Positions 15,287 through 24,752 are shown, counted from the stretch's first letter. The stretch: DNA of 64,000 nt from Streptomyces sp. NBC_00358 (GCF_036099295.1 NZ_CP107976.1:5084001-5148000), one strand, 5' to 3'. The notes: generated by a model not told the origin, from the sequence alone. A program made the numbers and translations.

Positions 15287-16615
15287 TTAAGGGGCCCGGT
15301 CCAACAGCAGGACCGCCACGTCGTCCGCCAGCTCCCCACCGTTGAGTTCGCGCGCCTCGTTCACCGCGGCACGCAGCAGTTCCTCGCCCTGGAGTCCCTG
15401 GGCGAGCTGGCGGCGGACCATCTCCACCATGCCGTCCAGCCCCAGGCGTTCCTTGCCCACGCCGGTGTGGCCCTCGATCAGGCCGTCGGTGTAGAGCATC
15501 AGGCTCCACGCGGCACCGAGTTCCACCTGCATGCGCGGCCAGCGGGCGTTCGGGAGCAGACCGAGCGCGGGGCCGTTGTTCTCGTACGGCAGCAGTTCGG
15601 CGGGCCGGCCCGGACGGGCGATCAACGGCGACGGGTGACCGGCGAGGCACAGTCCGGCGCGGCGGCCGTCCGGCGCGATGTCCACGGTGCACAGCGTCGC
15701 GAAGATCTCGTCGTTCTCGCGCTCGTGCTCCAGGACCTGCTGAAGCGTGGACAGCAGCTCGTCGCCGCACAGGCCCGCGAACGTCAGCGCGCGCCAGGCG
15801 ATGCGCAGTTCCACACCGAGTGCCGCCTCGTCGGGCCCGTGCCCGCAGACGTCGCCGATCATCGCGTGCACCGTGCCGTCGGCCGTGCGCACGGTGTCGT
15901 AGAAGTCGCCGCCGAGCAGCGCTCGTGAGCGGCCCGGACGGTAGCGCGCGGCGAAGCGCAGCGGGGAGCCCTCCAGCAGCGGGGTCGGCAGCAGCCCGCG
16001 CTCCAGACGGGCGTTCTCCTGGGCACGCAGCTTGGACTCGGTGAGCCGTCGCTCGGCCTTGTCGGAACGCTTCCGCTCCACCGCGTACCGGATCGCCCGG
16101 CTCAGCAGCCGGCTGTCCAGCTCGTCGCGGAAGAGGTAGTCCTGGGCGCCGACGCGCACCGCCTCCGTGCCGCGCTCGGCGTCACCGGACGCGGTGAGCG
16201 CGAGGACGGCGTGGCCGGGCGCGAGCCGCAGCACGTGCTTCAGCGTCGCCAGCTCGTCGACGCCGTCCGCCGCCCGGCCCGGCGCGGGCAGCGCGAGGTC
16301 GAGCAGGATGCAGTGGACGTCGTCGGTGAGCAGGCGCTCGGCCTCGGTGAGGTTGCGGGCGGTACGGATCCTGATCGGCTTGCCGGCCGCGTCGAGCATT
16401 TCGGGCACGCCGAGCGAACCCGCCGGGTCGTCTTCGATGATCAGGAGGGTCAGCTGGGTGGTGCCGGTGATCGGGGTCGTGGCGCGAAGTTCCGTCGTTG
16501 TCCCGGCGGGGCCGCCGGCGATGTCTCCGGATGGGCCGCCGGGTGAGAACACGGCTTGAGCCTGACCACTTTCCACAGCCGGGATCGCTCTCTGCCGCGG
16601 TACGGGTACGGGCAT
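15287..16615 (-). CDS. Response-regulator/PP2C-type (RsbU-like) phosphatase
   Basis: 442 residues. A receiver domain (residues ~50-175; acidic pocket IIEDD, phospho-acceptor Asp in LLDLALP) is joined by a short coiled coil to a SpoIIE/RsbU-type Ser/Thr phosphatase with metal motifs GGDFYD, IGDVCGHGPDE and LYTDGLIEG. Such fusions usually dephosphorylate anti-anti-sigma factors in response to a kinase. The conserved receiver Lys is not obvious, so phosphorylation control may be weak. I chose ATG 16615 because GGAGGGAAGGAA lies just upstream of it; an in-frame start at 16684 lacks this. No cognate kinase or anti-sigma gene is nearby. Confidence 0.83.
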   Translation of the reverse strand: MPVPVPRQRAIPAVESGQAQAVFSPGGPSGDIAGGPAGTTTELRATTPITGTTQLTLLIIEDDPAGSLGVPEMLDAAGKPIRIRTARNLTEAERLLTDDVHCILLDLALPAPGRAADGVDELATLKHVLRLAPGHAVLALTASGDAERGTEAVRVGAQDYLFRDELDSRLLSRAIRYAVERKRSDKAERRLTESKLRAQENARLERGLLPTPLLEGSPLRFAARYRPGRSRALLGGDFYDTVRTADGTVHAMIGDVCGHGPDEAALGVELRIAWRALTFAGLCGDELLSTLQQVLEHERENDEIFATLCTVDIAPDGRRAGLCLAGHPSPLIARPGRPAELLPYENNGPALGLLPNARWPRMQVELGAAWSLMLYTDGLIEGHTGVGKERLGLDGMVEMVRRQLAQGLQGEELLRAAVNEARELNGGELADDVAVLLLDRAP

Positions 16616-16941
16616 CGTCAGGGTTCCTTCCCTCCCCCCGAGGGCGTGGTGGGCGAAGGACCTCGACCCACCGACGGGGACCATAGCGCCCGCCGGTGCC
16701 GCAACGGAATGCCGGACGGCACGGCGCCGGACGAAGGGCCACCGTCATATGCCGCATCCCGTACCGCATTTGGACAGGACGCGTTGCCGGCGGGGATGAC
16801 GAAGGTCACGTCACCGGGGCGGAGGGGGCCGGGCAACCGTGCGGTGGGTCACGTGCGGTGGGTCACGCGCGGCCCGTCACGCGTGACACCCCCGGGAGTT
16901 CGCGCCTTCGGGCACGCTTTCGGCCGTTTTGTGCGCCTGCT
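16616..16941. other. Intergenic region, RsbU-like to NlpC/P60
   Basis: 326 bases holding the promoter side of the phosphatase gene and, near 16841-16887, a short repeat CGGTGGGTCACG (twice) plus a weak hairpin GTCACGCG / CGCGTGAC. The repeat resembles the GGTGGGCCGCACC repeats that follow mshA. No gene seen. Confidence 0.4.
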
Positions 16942-18033
16942 CTACGCGTCCGGCCGTACGACGCCCAGAATCCGCATCGAGCCCGCCCCCGTGATCGTCA
17001 CCGTGCGTCCGGGGCGCGGGGCGTGCACGATCGCGCCGTCCCCTATGTACATCCCGACATGGCTGGCGTCGTCGAAATAGATGATCAGGTCGCCCGGTCG
17101 CATGTCCTTGACGTCGACGTGCTTGAGCTGCTTCCACTGCTCCTGGGAGGTGCGGGGGATGGGGTGGCCCGCGGCGGCCCAGGCCTGCGAGGTGAGCCCC
17201 GAGCAGTCGAAGGTCTTCGGACCCTCGGCCCCCCACTCGTAGGGCTTGCCGATCTGGTCGGTCGCGAACTTCACGGCCTTCTTGCCCTGCTCGGACGCCT
17301 CGCTCCTGATGTCCGCGAGGACACCGGAACTCAGCCAGGCCGACTGCGCCTGGTACGCGGCCTCCTCCTCCAGCTTCGCCAGTCGCTCCTTCTCCTTCTT
17401 CTCCAGCCGGGACTCCAGCTTCTCGGCCTCGGAGATCCGCTGCTTGATCTTCTTCTTGGCCTCGGCCCTGGCCTCGCGGTCGTCCTCCAGCTTGCGCCAC
17501 TGGGCGGAGGCGTCCTTCGCGTACTGCTGCAGGTCCTGCTGGGTGCGCGCCATCTCGTCGAGCAGCCCCTTGGTGGCGTGCTCGCCCTGCCGCACCCGCC
17601 CCGCGCCGTCGAGGAACGCCTGCGGGTCGTCGCTCAGCCACAGCCGGGCCTCGGGCGGCAGCCCGCCGCCGCGGTACTGAGCGCGGGCGGCCGCGCCCGC
17701 CCGGTCCTTCAACTCGTCCAGCTTCGCCTGGCCCTTGACGATCTCCTGGGCCAGATCGACGATCTCGGCGGACTGCTTCGCGGCCTTCTCCTCGGCGGCG
17801 TTGTACGCGTCCGTCGCGACCGAGGCGTCGTGGTAGAGCTTGTCCAGCTTCTCGCGGACCGCTTCAAGGTCCTTGTTGCTCACGGGCGTCGGGGTCGCCG
17901 CGGGGGCTCTGGTCGGCGCCGGTTTCGGTGCCGGGCTCGCGTAGGCCGTCCCTGGTGTCGCCAACACCGCGCAGACACATGCGCAGGCCAGGGTCATGGC
18001 CGCCGTGGTCAGACTCCGCTTGCCGGATCCCAT
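16942..18033 (-). CDS. Secreted NlpC/P60 cell-wall hydrolase
   Basis: 363 residues. A signal peptide (GKRSLTTAAMTLACACVC, cleavage after TAYA) leads into a long coiled coil (residues ~55-220, rich in KLEDDREARAEAKKK-type heptads), as in RipA-like D,L-endopeptidases, and a C-terminal NlpC/P60 domain. The catalytic Cys is in FDCSGLTSQAW, the His in SHVGMYIGDG, and IVHAPRPG holds the third polar position. It should cut peptidoglycan stem peptides during growth or division. The ATG at 18033 has only a G-rich tract before it but gives the expected signal peptide. Confidence 0.9.
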   Translation of the reverse strand: MGSGKRSLTTAAMTLACACVCAVLATPGTAYASPAPKPAPTRAPAATPTPVSNKDLEAVREKLDKLYHDASVATDAYNAAEEKAAKQSAEIVDLAQEIVKGQAKLDELKDRAGAAARAQYRGGGLPPEARLWLSDDPQAFLDGAGRVRQGEHATKGLLDEMARTQQDLQQYAKDASAQWRKLEDDREARAEAKKKIKQRISEAEKLESRLEKKEKERLAKLEEEAAYQAQSAWLSSGVLADIRSEASEQGKKAVKFATDQIGKPYEWGAEGPKTFDCSGLTSQAWAAAGHPIPRTSQEQWKQLKHVDVKDMRPGDLIIYFDDASHVGMYIGDGAIVHAPRPGRTVTITGAGSMRILGVVRPDA

Positions 18034-18053
18034 TGCTCTGCCCCCAAACTGAT

Positions 18054-18066
18054 TTACCGTCAGTAA
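18054..18066. promoter_or_regulatory. Palindrome TTAC-CGTCA-GTAA before the NlpC/P60 gene
   Basis: A 4-5-4 inverted repeat 21 bases upstream of the start codon, in the position of a promoter or operator. The match is short, so this is tentative. Confidence 0.35.
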
Positions 18067-18116
18067 CTTACGACGCCTGGGGATCGTGCCATGTCGGCGC
18101 GCAATGCGACAGAGCC

Positions 18117-18167
18117 GGGCAAGAACTCCCTTCCTCCCGCGTGCGAGGCGGGCACGAACTCCCTTCC
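18117..18167. repeat. Phased 18-bp direct repeat upstream of the NlpC/P60 gene
   Basis: GGGCAAGAACTCCCTTCC (18117-18134) recurs as GGGCACGAACTCCCTTCC (18150-18167), 33 bases apart, about three helical turns. It could be a paired regulator site in the 84-134 bases upstream of the start codon. Confidence 0.55.
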
Positions 18168-18435
18168 CGCAGGCCCGCTTCGGCATGACGATCTCACTCC
18201 CCCGCCTGTGTGACGTGCGACTCACCGGGTTCGTTCCCAGCGGGACACGCATGGACCGCCCATCGGCCGTTCGGTCCGTTCGGTCCGTTCGGTTCGGTGT
18301 GCCTGGAGCCGGGCGGTTCGGGCGTACCCGGGCCCCGGCCGGGCAGATCGTGTGCGCGACCTCGTGCCGGCCGGTGCCGTGGGCCCCTCGTCGGGTACGC
18401 GTGTCCGTCCGGTGCCCGGCGCGTCCGTCACTCCG

Positions 18436-19284
18436 TCACGTACGGGGAGCCAACGCCTCCCAGCGCACCGTCACTTCACCCTGGCGCCAGCGGGTGATCC
18501 CGTCGGTGACCGGCCAGTCGGCCGTCAGATCGCGCACCGCGCGTATCCAGCGCTGACGCGCGCCGTACGCCGCGTACGGAGCGGCGGCCGCCCAGGCGCG
18601 GTCGAAGTCGCGCAGGAAGGTGTGCACGGGCTCGCCCGGGACATTGCGGTGGATCAGGGCCTTCGGCAGCCGCTCGGCCAGGTCGGACGGGCGGTCCAGG
18701 GAGCCGAGCCGGGTCGCGAAGGTGACCGTGCGCGGGCCTTCCGGGCCGAGGGCGACCCAGACGTGCCGACGGCCGATCTCGTCGCAGGTGCCCTCGACGA
18801 GCAGTCCGCCGCGGGAGGTGGGGTCGGCCGGGGCGAGCCGCGCGCAGAGTCGCCGCCAGACCTCGGCGACCTGCTCCTCGTCGTACTGGCGCAGTACGTT
18901 CGCCGCCCGGATCAGCTGCGGCCGGCCCGGCACCGGTACCTCGAAGCCGCCGTGCCGGAAGGCCAGCCCCTCCCGTTCGTACGGGCGGGCGGCGGCCACC
19001 CGGGCCGGCTCGATCTCGATGCCGAAGACATGGGTGCGGGGCGCGGCCGCGCGCAGGCGGGTCAGCAGCTCGACCGCGGTCCACGGCGCGGCGCCGTAGC
19101 CCAGGTCGACGGCCACGGGCTCCGGCGCCCTGCGGAGTTCGGCGCCGTGCACCGCCGCGATCCAGCGGTCCATGCGGCGCAGACGGTTGGGATTCGTCGT
19201 CCCGCGCGTCACCGTACCCACGACAGGGGTGCCACCGCTCGAGCGAAGCCGAGAGTGGGGGAGGGACGCTGCGCGGGTGGCCAT
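18436..19284 (-). CDS. Class I SAM-dependent methyltransferase-like protein
   Basis: 282 residues. The N-terminal third has the SAM-binding motif AVDLGYGAAPWTAVEL (variant of DxGxG) and an acidic residue at the end of the next strand (FGIEIEP), typical of class I methyltransferases. The glycine loop is less glycine-rich than usual, so activity is probable but not certain. The C-terminal half, with RRHVWVALGPEG and an HxFLRDFDRAW segment, is of the kind conserved beside mshA in Streptomyces. The start is the first ATG after a GA-rich leader. Divergent from mshA; substrate unknown. Confidence 0.75.
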   Translation of the reverse strand: MATRAASLPHSRLRSSGGTPVVGTVTRGTTNPNRLRRMDRWIAAVHGAELRRAPEPVAVDLGYGAAPWTAVELLTRLRAAAPRTHVFGIEIEPARVAAARPYEREGLAFRHGGFEVPVPGRPQLIRAANVLRQYDEEQVAEVWRRLCARLAPADPTSRGGLLVEGTCDEIGRRHVWVALGPEGPRTVTFATRLGSLDRPSDLAERLPKALIHRNVPGEPVHTFLRDFDRAWAAAAPYAAYGARQRWIRAVRDLTADWPVTDGITRWRQGEVTVRWEALAPRT

Positions 19285-19575
19285 GCGTACGAGAGTAGGC
19301 GGCCCCGGCGGGGACCGGTTGACCCTGTGGACAACCCGCGACCGCCACCCGCCGCCCGCGGAACGCCTGTGGAGAACTCCGACGGAAACCGCTGGAGAAC
19401 CTCATCGGAATCCCCGGCGGGCAGGGAGGCAGACGACCAGCGGGATCGAACGGTTGAGCGATGAGCGGTAATGATTCGGCAAAGAGGAAATGGAGCGGAG
19501 ACCTCCGGCGTTCAACGTCCTGGAGGGCGTGACACGTCCTCCGACCGGCATGCCCGCAGCAAGGAGGAACGCCAC

Positions 19576-20913
19576 GTGAGCCAGTACGTCAGCAGGCTCG
19601 GGCGTCGCTCTCCGGCGGCTCCCTCACGGCTCAGGCTGCACCGCAGGCCGCGTCGCGTGGCGATGCTCTCCGTACACACCTCGCCCCTGCACCAGCCCGG
19701 CACGGGCGACGCGGGCGGGATGAACGTATACATCGTCGAACTCGCCCAGCGGCTCGCCGCGATCAACATCGAGGTCGAGATCTTCACGCGGGCCACCACC
19801 GCGGCACTCGCGCCCACCGTCGAGCTGGCCCCCGGTGTCCTCGTCCGGCATGTCGACGCGGGCCCCTACGAAGGCCTCGCCAAGGAGGACCTCCCCGCCC
19901 AGCTGTGCGCGTTCACCCACGGCGTCATGCAGGCCTGGGCCGGTCACCGCCCCGGCTACTACGACCTCGTGCACTCGCACTACTGGCTCTCCGGACACGT
20001 CGGCTGGCTGGCCGCCGAGCGCTGGGGCGCGCCCTTGGTGCACGCGATGCACACCATGGCCAAGGTCAAGAACGCGTCGCTGGCCGAGGGCGACACCCCG
20101 GAGCCCGCCGCCCGCGTCATAGGCGAGACCCAGATCGTGCGCGCCGCCGACCGCCTCATCGCGAACACCGCGGAGGAGGCGGACGAGCTCGTCCGCCACT
20201 ACGGGGCGGAAGCCGGCAAGGTCGCCGTCGTCCACCCGGGTGTCAACCTCGACCGCTTCCGGCCCGCCGACGGCCGTGCCGCCGCCCGCGCCCGGCTCGG
20301 CCTCCCGCAGGACGCCCTGATCCCCCTCTTCGCGGGCCGCATACAGCCCCTGAAGGCCCCCGACGTCCTGCTGCGCGCGGTTGCCGTGCTGCTCGACGAG
20401 CGGCCCGACCTGCGCGGCAGGATCGTCGTCCCGGTGGTCGGCGGCCCGAGCGGCAGCGGGCTCGCCAAGCCCGAGGGACTCCAGAAACTGGCCGCGCGGC
20501 TGGGCATCGCCGACGTCGTGCGGTTCCGGCCGCCCGTCGGGCAGGACCAGCTCGCCGACTGGTTCCGGGCCGCGTCGGTGCTGGTCATGCCCTCGTACAG
20601 CGAGTCCTTCGGGCTCGTCGCCATCGAGGCGCAGGCGGCCGGTACGCCCGTACTCGCGGCCGAGGTCGGCGGTCTGCCGGTGGCCGTCCGCCACCAGGAG
20701 ACCGGGTTCCTGGTTCCCGGCCACTGTCCCGCCGACTACGCGCGCGTGCTGCGGGAGTTCGCCGACGACGAGACACTCACGGCCCGGATGGGCGCCGCCG
20801 CGGCACGGCACGCGGAGCAGTTCGGCTGGGACACCGCGGCGGCAGCGACGGCGGACGTGTACACGGCCGCGACCCAGGACCACCGCCGCCGGGTACGGGC
20901 ACACCACGCGTGA
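19576..20913 (+). CDS. mshA: D-inositol-3-phosphate glycosyltransferase MshA
   Basis: 445 residues, GT-B fold, family GT4. MshA transfers GlcNAc from UDP-GlcNAc to 1-L-myo-inositol-1-phosphate, the first step of mycothiol synthesis. The N-terminal domain has TSPLHQPGTGDAGGMNVYI, the substrate loop of MshA; the C-terminal donor domain has the E-x7-E motif in YSESFGLVAIEAQ. The GTG at 19576 follows AAGGAGGAACGCCAC, an excellent ribosome site, so the longer frame upstream is rejected. No other mycothiol gene is in the window. The product is cytosolic. Confidence 0.95.
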   Translation: MSQYVSRLGRRSPAAPSRLRLHRRPRRVAMLSVHTSPLHQPGTGDAGGMNVYIVELAQRLAAINIEVEIFTRATTAALAPTVELAPGVLVRHVDAGPYEGLAKEDLPAQLCAFTHGVMQAWAGHRPGYYDLVHSHYWLSGHVGWLAAERWGAPLVHAMHTMAKVKNASLAEGDTPEPAARVIGETQIVRAADRLIANTAEEADELVRHYGAEAGKVAVVHPGVNLDRFRPADGRAAARARLGLPQDALIPLFAGRIQPLKAPDVLLRAVAVLLDERPDLRGRIVVPVVGGPSGSGLAKPEGLQKLAARLGIADVVRFRPPVGQDQLADWFRAASVLVMPSYSESFGLVAIEAQAAGTPVLAAEVGGLPVAVRHQETGFLVPGHCPADYARVLREFADDETLTARMGAAAARHAEQFGWDTAAAATADVYTAATQDHRRRVRAHHA

Positions 20914-21372
20914 CACGTGCGGTGGGCCGCACCCCGCGTGAGGCGTGCCGTGGGCCGCACCCCGCGTGAGGCGTGACGCACCACGCGCACCACGCGTGAC
21001 GAGTGGCGCGGGCCCTATCGCACCCGGCACGGGGCACAGGGCATCCGGCACCCGGCACCCGGCACAGGGCACAGGGCGCCCGGCACCCGGCACAGGGCAC
21101 AGGGCACCCGGCACCCGGCGTCCGGCACCGGGCACAGGGCGCCCGGTGCCCGGCGCCGGGCGTGGGTTTTTCGACTCGTCCCGGGCCGCGGGCCTGTCGC
21201 ACTGGTCCCGGACCGCTGGTGTGCCGCACTCGTTCCCGGGCGCGCGTGAACCGCGCCCGGGGACGCGGCCGCCCCGCACCCGCCGGCTCCCCCTGACGCG
21301 ACCGCGTCGCACCGCACCGCATCGCATCCGGCCGTCGCGTCACGCCCGAGGCGGGTCACGTACGCTCGCCTC
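20914..21372. repeat. Low-complexity repeat region after mshA
   Basis: 459 bases without a gene. The first part repeats GTGGGCCGCACCCCGCGTGA about twice; the second (about 21025-21165) is a degenerate run of CCGGCACAGGGCACAGGG and CACCCGGCACAGGGCAC units. It ends with a -10-like TACGCT serving the YbjN gene. All frames here look like composition artefacts. Confidence 0.85.
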
Positions 21373-21864
21373 ATGGCTGACGCAGCGTCGATCATCGAGA
21401 GGGTCCTCACCGAGGCCGAGCTTGAGTGGGAGAGCCCCGGGGCGGGCTCGTACGTCGTGAAACTGCCCGGCACCCGCAAGCTCTCGACGACGGTCTCGCT
21501 GATCGTCGGCAAGCACTCGCTGTCGCTGAACGCCTTCGTGATCCGCCACCCCGACGAGAACCACGAAGGGGTTCATCGCTGGCTCCTGGAGCGCAATCTC
21601 AAGCTCTACGGGGTCGCCTACGCAGTCGACTCCCTCGGCGACGTGTATCTGGTCGGCAAGCTGCCGCTGGCCGCCGTCACCCCGGAGGAGGTGGACCGTC
21701 TCCTCGGGTCCGTCCTCGAAGCCGCCGACGGCTCGTTCAACACCCTCCTGGAACTCGGCTTCGCCTCCGCGATCCGCAAGGAGTACGCCTGGCGGGTGTC
21801 CCGCGGCGAGTCGACGCGCAATCTGGACGCGTTCACGAACCTGACTCAGCGTCCCACCAACTGA
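21373..21864 (+). CDS. YbjN-domain protein
   Basis: 163 residues with the YbjN fold, related to type III secretion chaperones: paired strands (YVVKLPGTRKLSTTVSLIVG, LSLNAFVIRHP) and helices such as HRWLLERNLKLYGVAYA. In actinobacteria the family is widespread and its role unclear; it sits next to mshA in many Streptomyces. TACGCT ends 6 bases before the ATG, predicting a leaderless message. Cytosolic, no signal peptide. Confidence 0.82.
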   Translation: MADAASIIERVLTEAELEWESPGAGSYVVKLPGTRKLSTTVSLIVGKHSLSLNAFVIRHPDENHEGVHRWLLERNLKLYGVAYAVDSLGDVYLVGKLPLAAVTPEEVDRLLGSVLEAADGSFNTLLELGFASAIRKEYAWRVSRGESTRNLDAFTNLTQRPTN

Positions 21865-22035
21865 CCCTCGCCATCCGTCAATTGGCCATTGCATGACCCC
21901 TTCCCCGCCCAGGGTCCCCGTGGCATGCTCACCGCCGACGCGGATATGAACGTTGTTCACATCCATGAAATTCGCAAAGGTCGTACGACGGTCGCACGAC
22001 GGTCGCACGCGATCCACAGGGAAGGGCGGACGGGC

Positions 22036-23829
22036 ATGACCGACAGGAACGGGTACACGGGGATCACCAGGCGGGCCCTGCTCGGCAGCGCAACGGCCGT
22101 GGCGGCCGCCGCCGTGACCGGCGCGGCGGCGACGAGGGCGGACGCGGTGTCCAGGGCCAACGCGGCACCGCCGTCACCCTTGCGAGGGACGGCCGCCGGG
22201 ACATCGGGGGATGTGACGTCCGGGGGCGTGGCATCCGGCGCCGCCCAGGGAACGGCCGCCCGGCCGGGCGGCGAAGTCCCGCGGATCTGGCGCGAGTTCA
22301 CCCGCTCCCCGTTCACCCACCCGCAGGTCCCGTACGTCGGCAGGTCCGGCGCGCACCGCGGGGCCGCACGCTTCCCACGTCACCCCGTCGTGACCGACAT
22401 CCGTGACCACGGTGCCGTCGCCGCCGACGGCACCACGGACTGCGCCCCCGCGATCAACCGTGCCATCGCCGCAGCCGGAAGGGCCGGCGGTGGCACGGTC
22501 ACCATCCCTCCCGGGACGTTCCGCATCGACGACCTGATCCGCATCGGTCACTCGAACGTGGTCCTCCGGGGCGCCGGCAGCGGCCGTACGACGCTGTACG
22601 CGACCAGGAACCTCACCGAGCTCATCGGTGGCTACGGATCCCGCTACGGCGGCGACAAGTCGTCGTGGTCCTGGGCCGGCGGCCTCATCTGGCTCGCCCC
22701 ACAGGCCCGTTGGGACTCCCTCGTCGCCGCCGTCAGGGCGAAGGCCTGGCCCTTCGAGGGCTGGACCGGCAACACGCGTGACGCCTGGCGGACCCTCACC
22801 ACGGTCGAGCCCGCGCGCCAGGGATCCTGGACGGTGACCGTCGCGGACGCCTCGAAGCTCCGCCCCGGCACGCTCGTCCTCCTCCGCCTGGCCGACGACG
22901 CAGGCCACACCCTCCTGGAGCACATGTCGGGCGGCGGCCCCGGGCCCGAGGCGTACTTCTGGGACGACAAGACGAAACTGACCTCCTACGTCCCCTACGA
23001 GTGGCCCGTCCGCATCGCGCGCGTGCGCGGCCGCAGGGTGACCCTCGAACGCCCCCTCCCCCTCGACGTACGCCCTGAGTGGGACCCGCGGCTGACCACG
23101 CACGTCGAGGAACTGACCGGCTCGGGGGTGGAGGGGCTGACCCTGGAGGCGGTGGAGACACCGCAGTCCCCGCACCTCCTCGACAAGGGCTACAACGGCG
23201 TCGTCCTCCAGTGCGCCTACGACTGCTGGGTCGACGACGTCACGGTCCGCCACGTCGACAACGGATTCGGCCTCGTCGCCGCCTCCGCCTGCACCCTGCG
23301 CCGTACGACCGTCGCCGGACGCGGCTCGCACCACCCGTACTTCTGCCGCGAGGGCTCGCACGACAACCTGGTCGAGGACTTCACCGTCGAGGAACGCACC
23401 GTCCCCGCGCCCGCCGGAACCCAGTTGCACGGCATCAACGTCGAGGGACTGTCCTCTTACAACGTCTGGTCGCGCGGTGACATGCGCATGGGTACCTTCG
23501 ACTCCCACCGCGGACTGCCCTTCGCGAACGTCCGTACCGACATCACCGTGTACAACGACGGCCGGCACGGCGGCGACGCCTCCGCGGGGCCCCTGTTCGG
23601 CGCGCGCTTCACCCACTGGAACATCAGGGTCACCAACGGCAGGGCCGGACTGATGAAGATCGACGGTCTCGCCCCCTACAGCGCCACCGTCGGCGTCAAC
23701 GAGGTCACCGAGTTCGACCAGACCGACGTACCCGACTTCACCGGGGATCTGCACGCGCGGCTGGAGCTGTACGGGACGACGGACGTCGTACGGCCGCGCA
23801 ATCTCTACGAGGCCCAGCGCGACCTCTAG
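22036..23829 (+). CDS. Secreted beta-helix protein (pectate-lyase superfamily)
   Basis: 597 residues. A Tat-type leader TGITRRALLGSATAVAAAAV is followed by a processing region ending near ADA. From about residue 115 the pattern DIRDHGAVAADGTTDCAPAI, IPPGTFRID and repeated short strands mark a right-handed parallel beta-helix of the type in polygalacturonases and phage-tail polysaccharide enzymes. It probably degrades or binds an extracellular polysaccharide; catalytic residues are not identifiable by eye. AAGGGCGG lies upstream of the ATG at 22036. A 9-bp repeat array begins at its stop codon. Confidence 0.8.
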   Translation: MTDRNGYTGITRRALLGSATAVAAAAVTGAAATRADAVSRANAAPPSPLRGTAAGTSGDVTSGGVASGAAQGTAARPGGEVPRIWREFTRSPFTHPQVPYVGRSGAHRGAARFPRHPVVTDIRDHGAVAADGTTDCAPAINRAIAAAGRAGGGTVTIPPGTFRIDDLIRIGHSNVVLRGAGSGRTTLYATRNLTELIGGYGSRYGGDKSSWSWAGGLIWLAPQARWDSLVAAVRAKAWPFEGWTGNTRDAWRTLTTVEPARQGSWTVTVADASKLRPGTLVLLRLADDAGHTLLEHMSGGGPGPEAYFWDDKTKLTSYVPYEWPVRIARVRGRRVTLERPLPLDVRPEWDPRLTTHVEELTGSGVEGLTLEAVETPQSPHLLDKGYNGVVLQCAYDCWVDDVTVRHVDNGFGLVAASACTLRRTTVAGRGSHHPYFCREGSHDNLVEDFTVEERTVPAPAGTQLHGINVEGLSSYNVWSRGDMRMGTFDSHRGLPFANVRTDITVYNDGRHGGDASAGPLFGARFTHWNIRVTNGRAGLMKIDGLAPYSATVGVNEVTEFDQTDVPDFTGDLHARLELYGTTDVVRPRNLYEAQRDL

Positions 23830-23889
23830 ACCACCTAGACCACCTGGACCACCTAGACCACCTGGACCACCTGGACCACCTGGACCACG
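23826..23889. repeat. 9-bp tandem repeat (CCACCTRGA), about seven copies
   Basis: CCACCTAGA and CCACCTGGA alternate from the stop codon of the beta-helix gene up to 23889, before the converging AraC gene. It lies in a non-coding gap. Confidence 0.9.
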
Positions 23890-23960
23890 ACCACTCGTAC
23901 AGCCCCGCTCCACGACCGCCCGTACGGCCCCCGGTCCACGACGGCCCGTACCGTCCCGGT

Positions 23961-24752
23961 TCACGACCGTGCGTACTGTCCCGGGGGTACCCCCACCAAC
24001 CGCCTGAAATGGCGGGTGAGATGGGACTGGTCGTAGAAGCCCGTCGCGGTGGCCACCTCGCCCGGTGGCCGTCCGTCGAGGAGCAGGCGGCGGGCACGGT
24101 CCACCCGGCGGGACAACAGGTACTGGTGAGGGGCGATGCCGAACGTGCCGCTGAACGCCCGGACCAGGTGGGCGGGGTGGGCGTGCACCAGTCGTGCGGC
24201 CTCGTCGAGGGCGATCCCCTCGGCGAGCCGTTCGTCGAGGAGTTCGCGCAGCCGGTGGGCGAGCGGCCGGTCGGCGCGCGCGGGCCCGGCCGCCGACCAG
24301 GGGCGCAGCAGGTCGCGCAGCCGGTCCCCGATCAGCGTCAGCCTGCTGTCGGCCTCCAGCTCGTCCCCGGGGTGGGCGAGCGCGGTGTGCAACTGGCCGA
24401 CCCTGCGCCGCAGCACCGGGTCCGCCAGATCGGGGCCGTCCACCGCCGGCCCGATGAGGTCGTCGGCCAGTCGCGAACCGTCCAGGTAGAGGACCCTCTT
24501 GCGGAAGCCGTGTTCCGTGGCGGGAGCGCCGTTGTGCGGGATGTGCGGCGGCAGCAGCGACACCGTGTCGTGCGGGGTGCCGTGCTCGTGCCGGTCGAGG
24601 TCGTACCGGACGGCGCCGTCGTCGACGATCAGCAGGGTCCACGCCTCGTGCACGTGCATCGGGTACGCGTACTCGGTGTAGTGCGCGTGGAAGACCTCGA
24701 CGACGCCCGGGACACTCGGGCGCCACGCGGAGATCTCACGCTGCGGGGCCAT
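23961..24752 (-). CDS. AraC-family transcriptional regulator
   Basis: 263 residues. An N-terminal cupin-like sensor (HYTEYAYPMHVHEAWTLLIV, LLPPHIPHNG) is followed by two helix-turn-helix motifs (IALDEAARLVHAHPAHLVRA; then GEVATATGFYDQSHLTRHFR), the standard AraC layout. The His-rich cupin may bind a metal or small molecule. I chose the ATG at 24752 (MAPQRE) because the sensor begins right after it; the longer frame upstream crosses the divergent gene and is a repeat-derived artefact. It diverges from the DUF2000 gene with about 50 bases between the starts, so it probably regulates it. Confidence 0.88.
   Translation of the reverse strand: MAPQREISAWRPSVPGVVEVFHAHYTEYAYPMHVHEAWTLLIVDDGAVRYDLDRHEHGTPHDTVSLLPPHIPHNGAPATEHGFRKRVLYLDGSRLADDLIGPAVDGPDLADPVLRRRVGQLHTALAHPGDELEADSRLTLIGDRLRDLLRPWSAAGPARADRPLAHRLRELLDERLAEGIALDEAARLVHAHPAHLVRAFSGTFGIAPHQYLLSRRVDRARRLLLDGRPPGEVATATGFYDQSHLTRHFRRLVGVPPGQYARS

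Larger units (their letters stand above)
18034..18435. other. Intergenic region upstream of NlpC/P60
   Basis: Besides the palindrome and phased repeat listed separately it has a run of GTTCGGTCC 9-mers (about 18268-18296). I looked for a ydaO-type c-di-AMP riboswitch, often found before such hydrolases, and did not see one. No gene seen. Confidence 0.5.

Noticed and set aside
18034..18300. Possible c-di-AMP (ydaO) riboswitch before the NlpC/P60 gene
   Set aside because: None of the conserved ydaO sequence blocks could be found.
22174..24726. Minus-strand frame across the beta-helix and AraC genes
   Set aside because: Low-complexity Arg/Gly/Pro composition, overlaps two real genes, no start signal.
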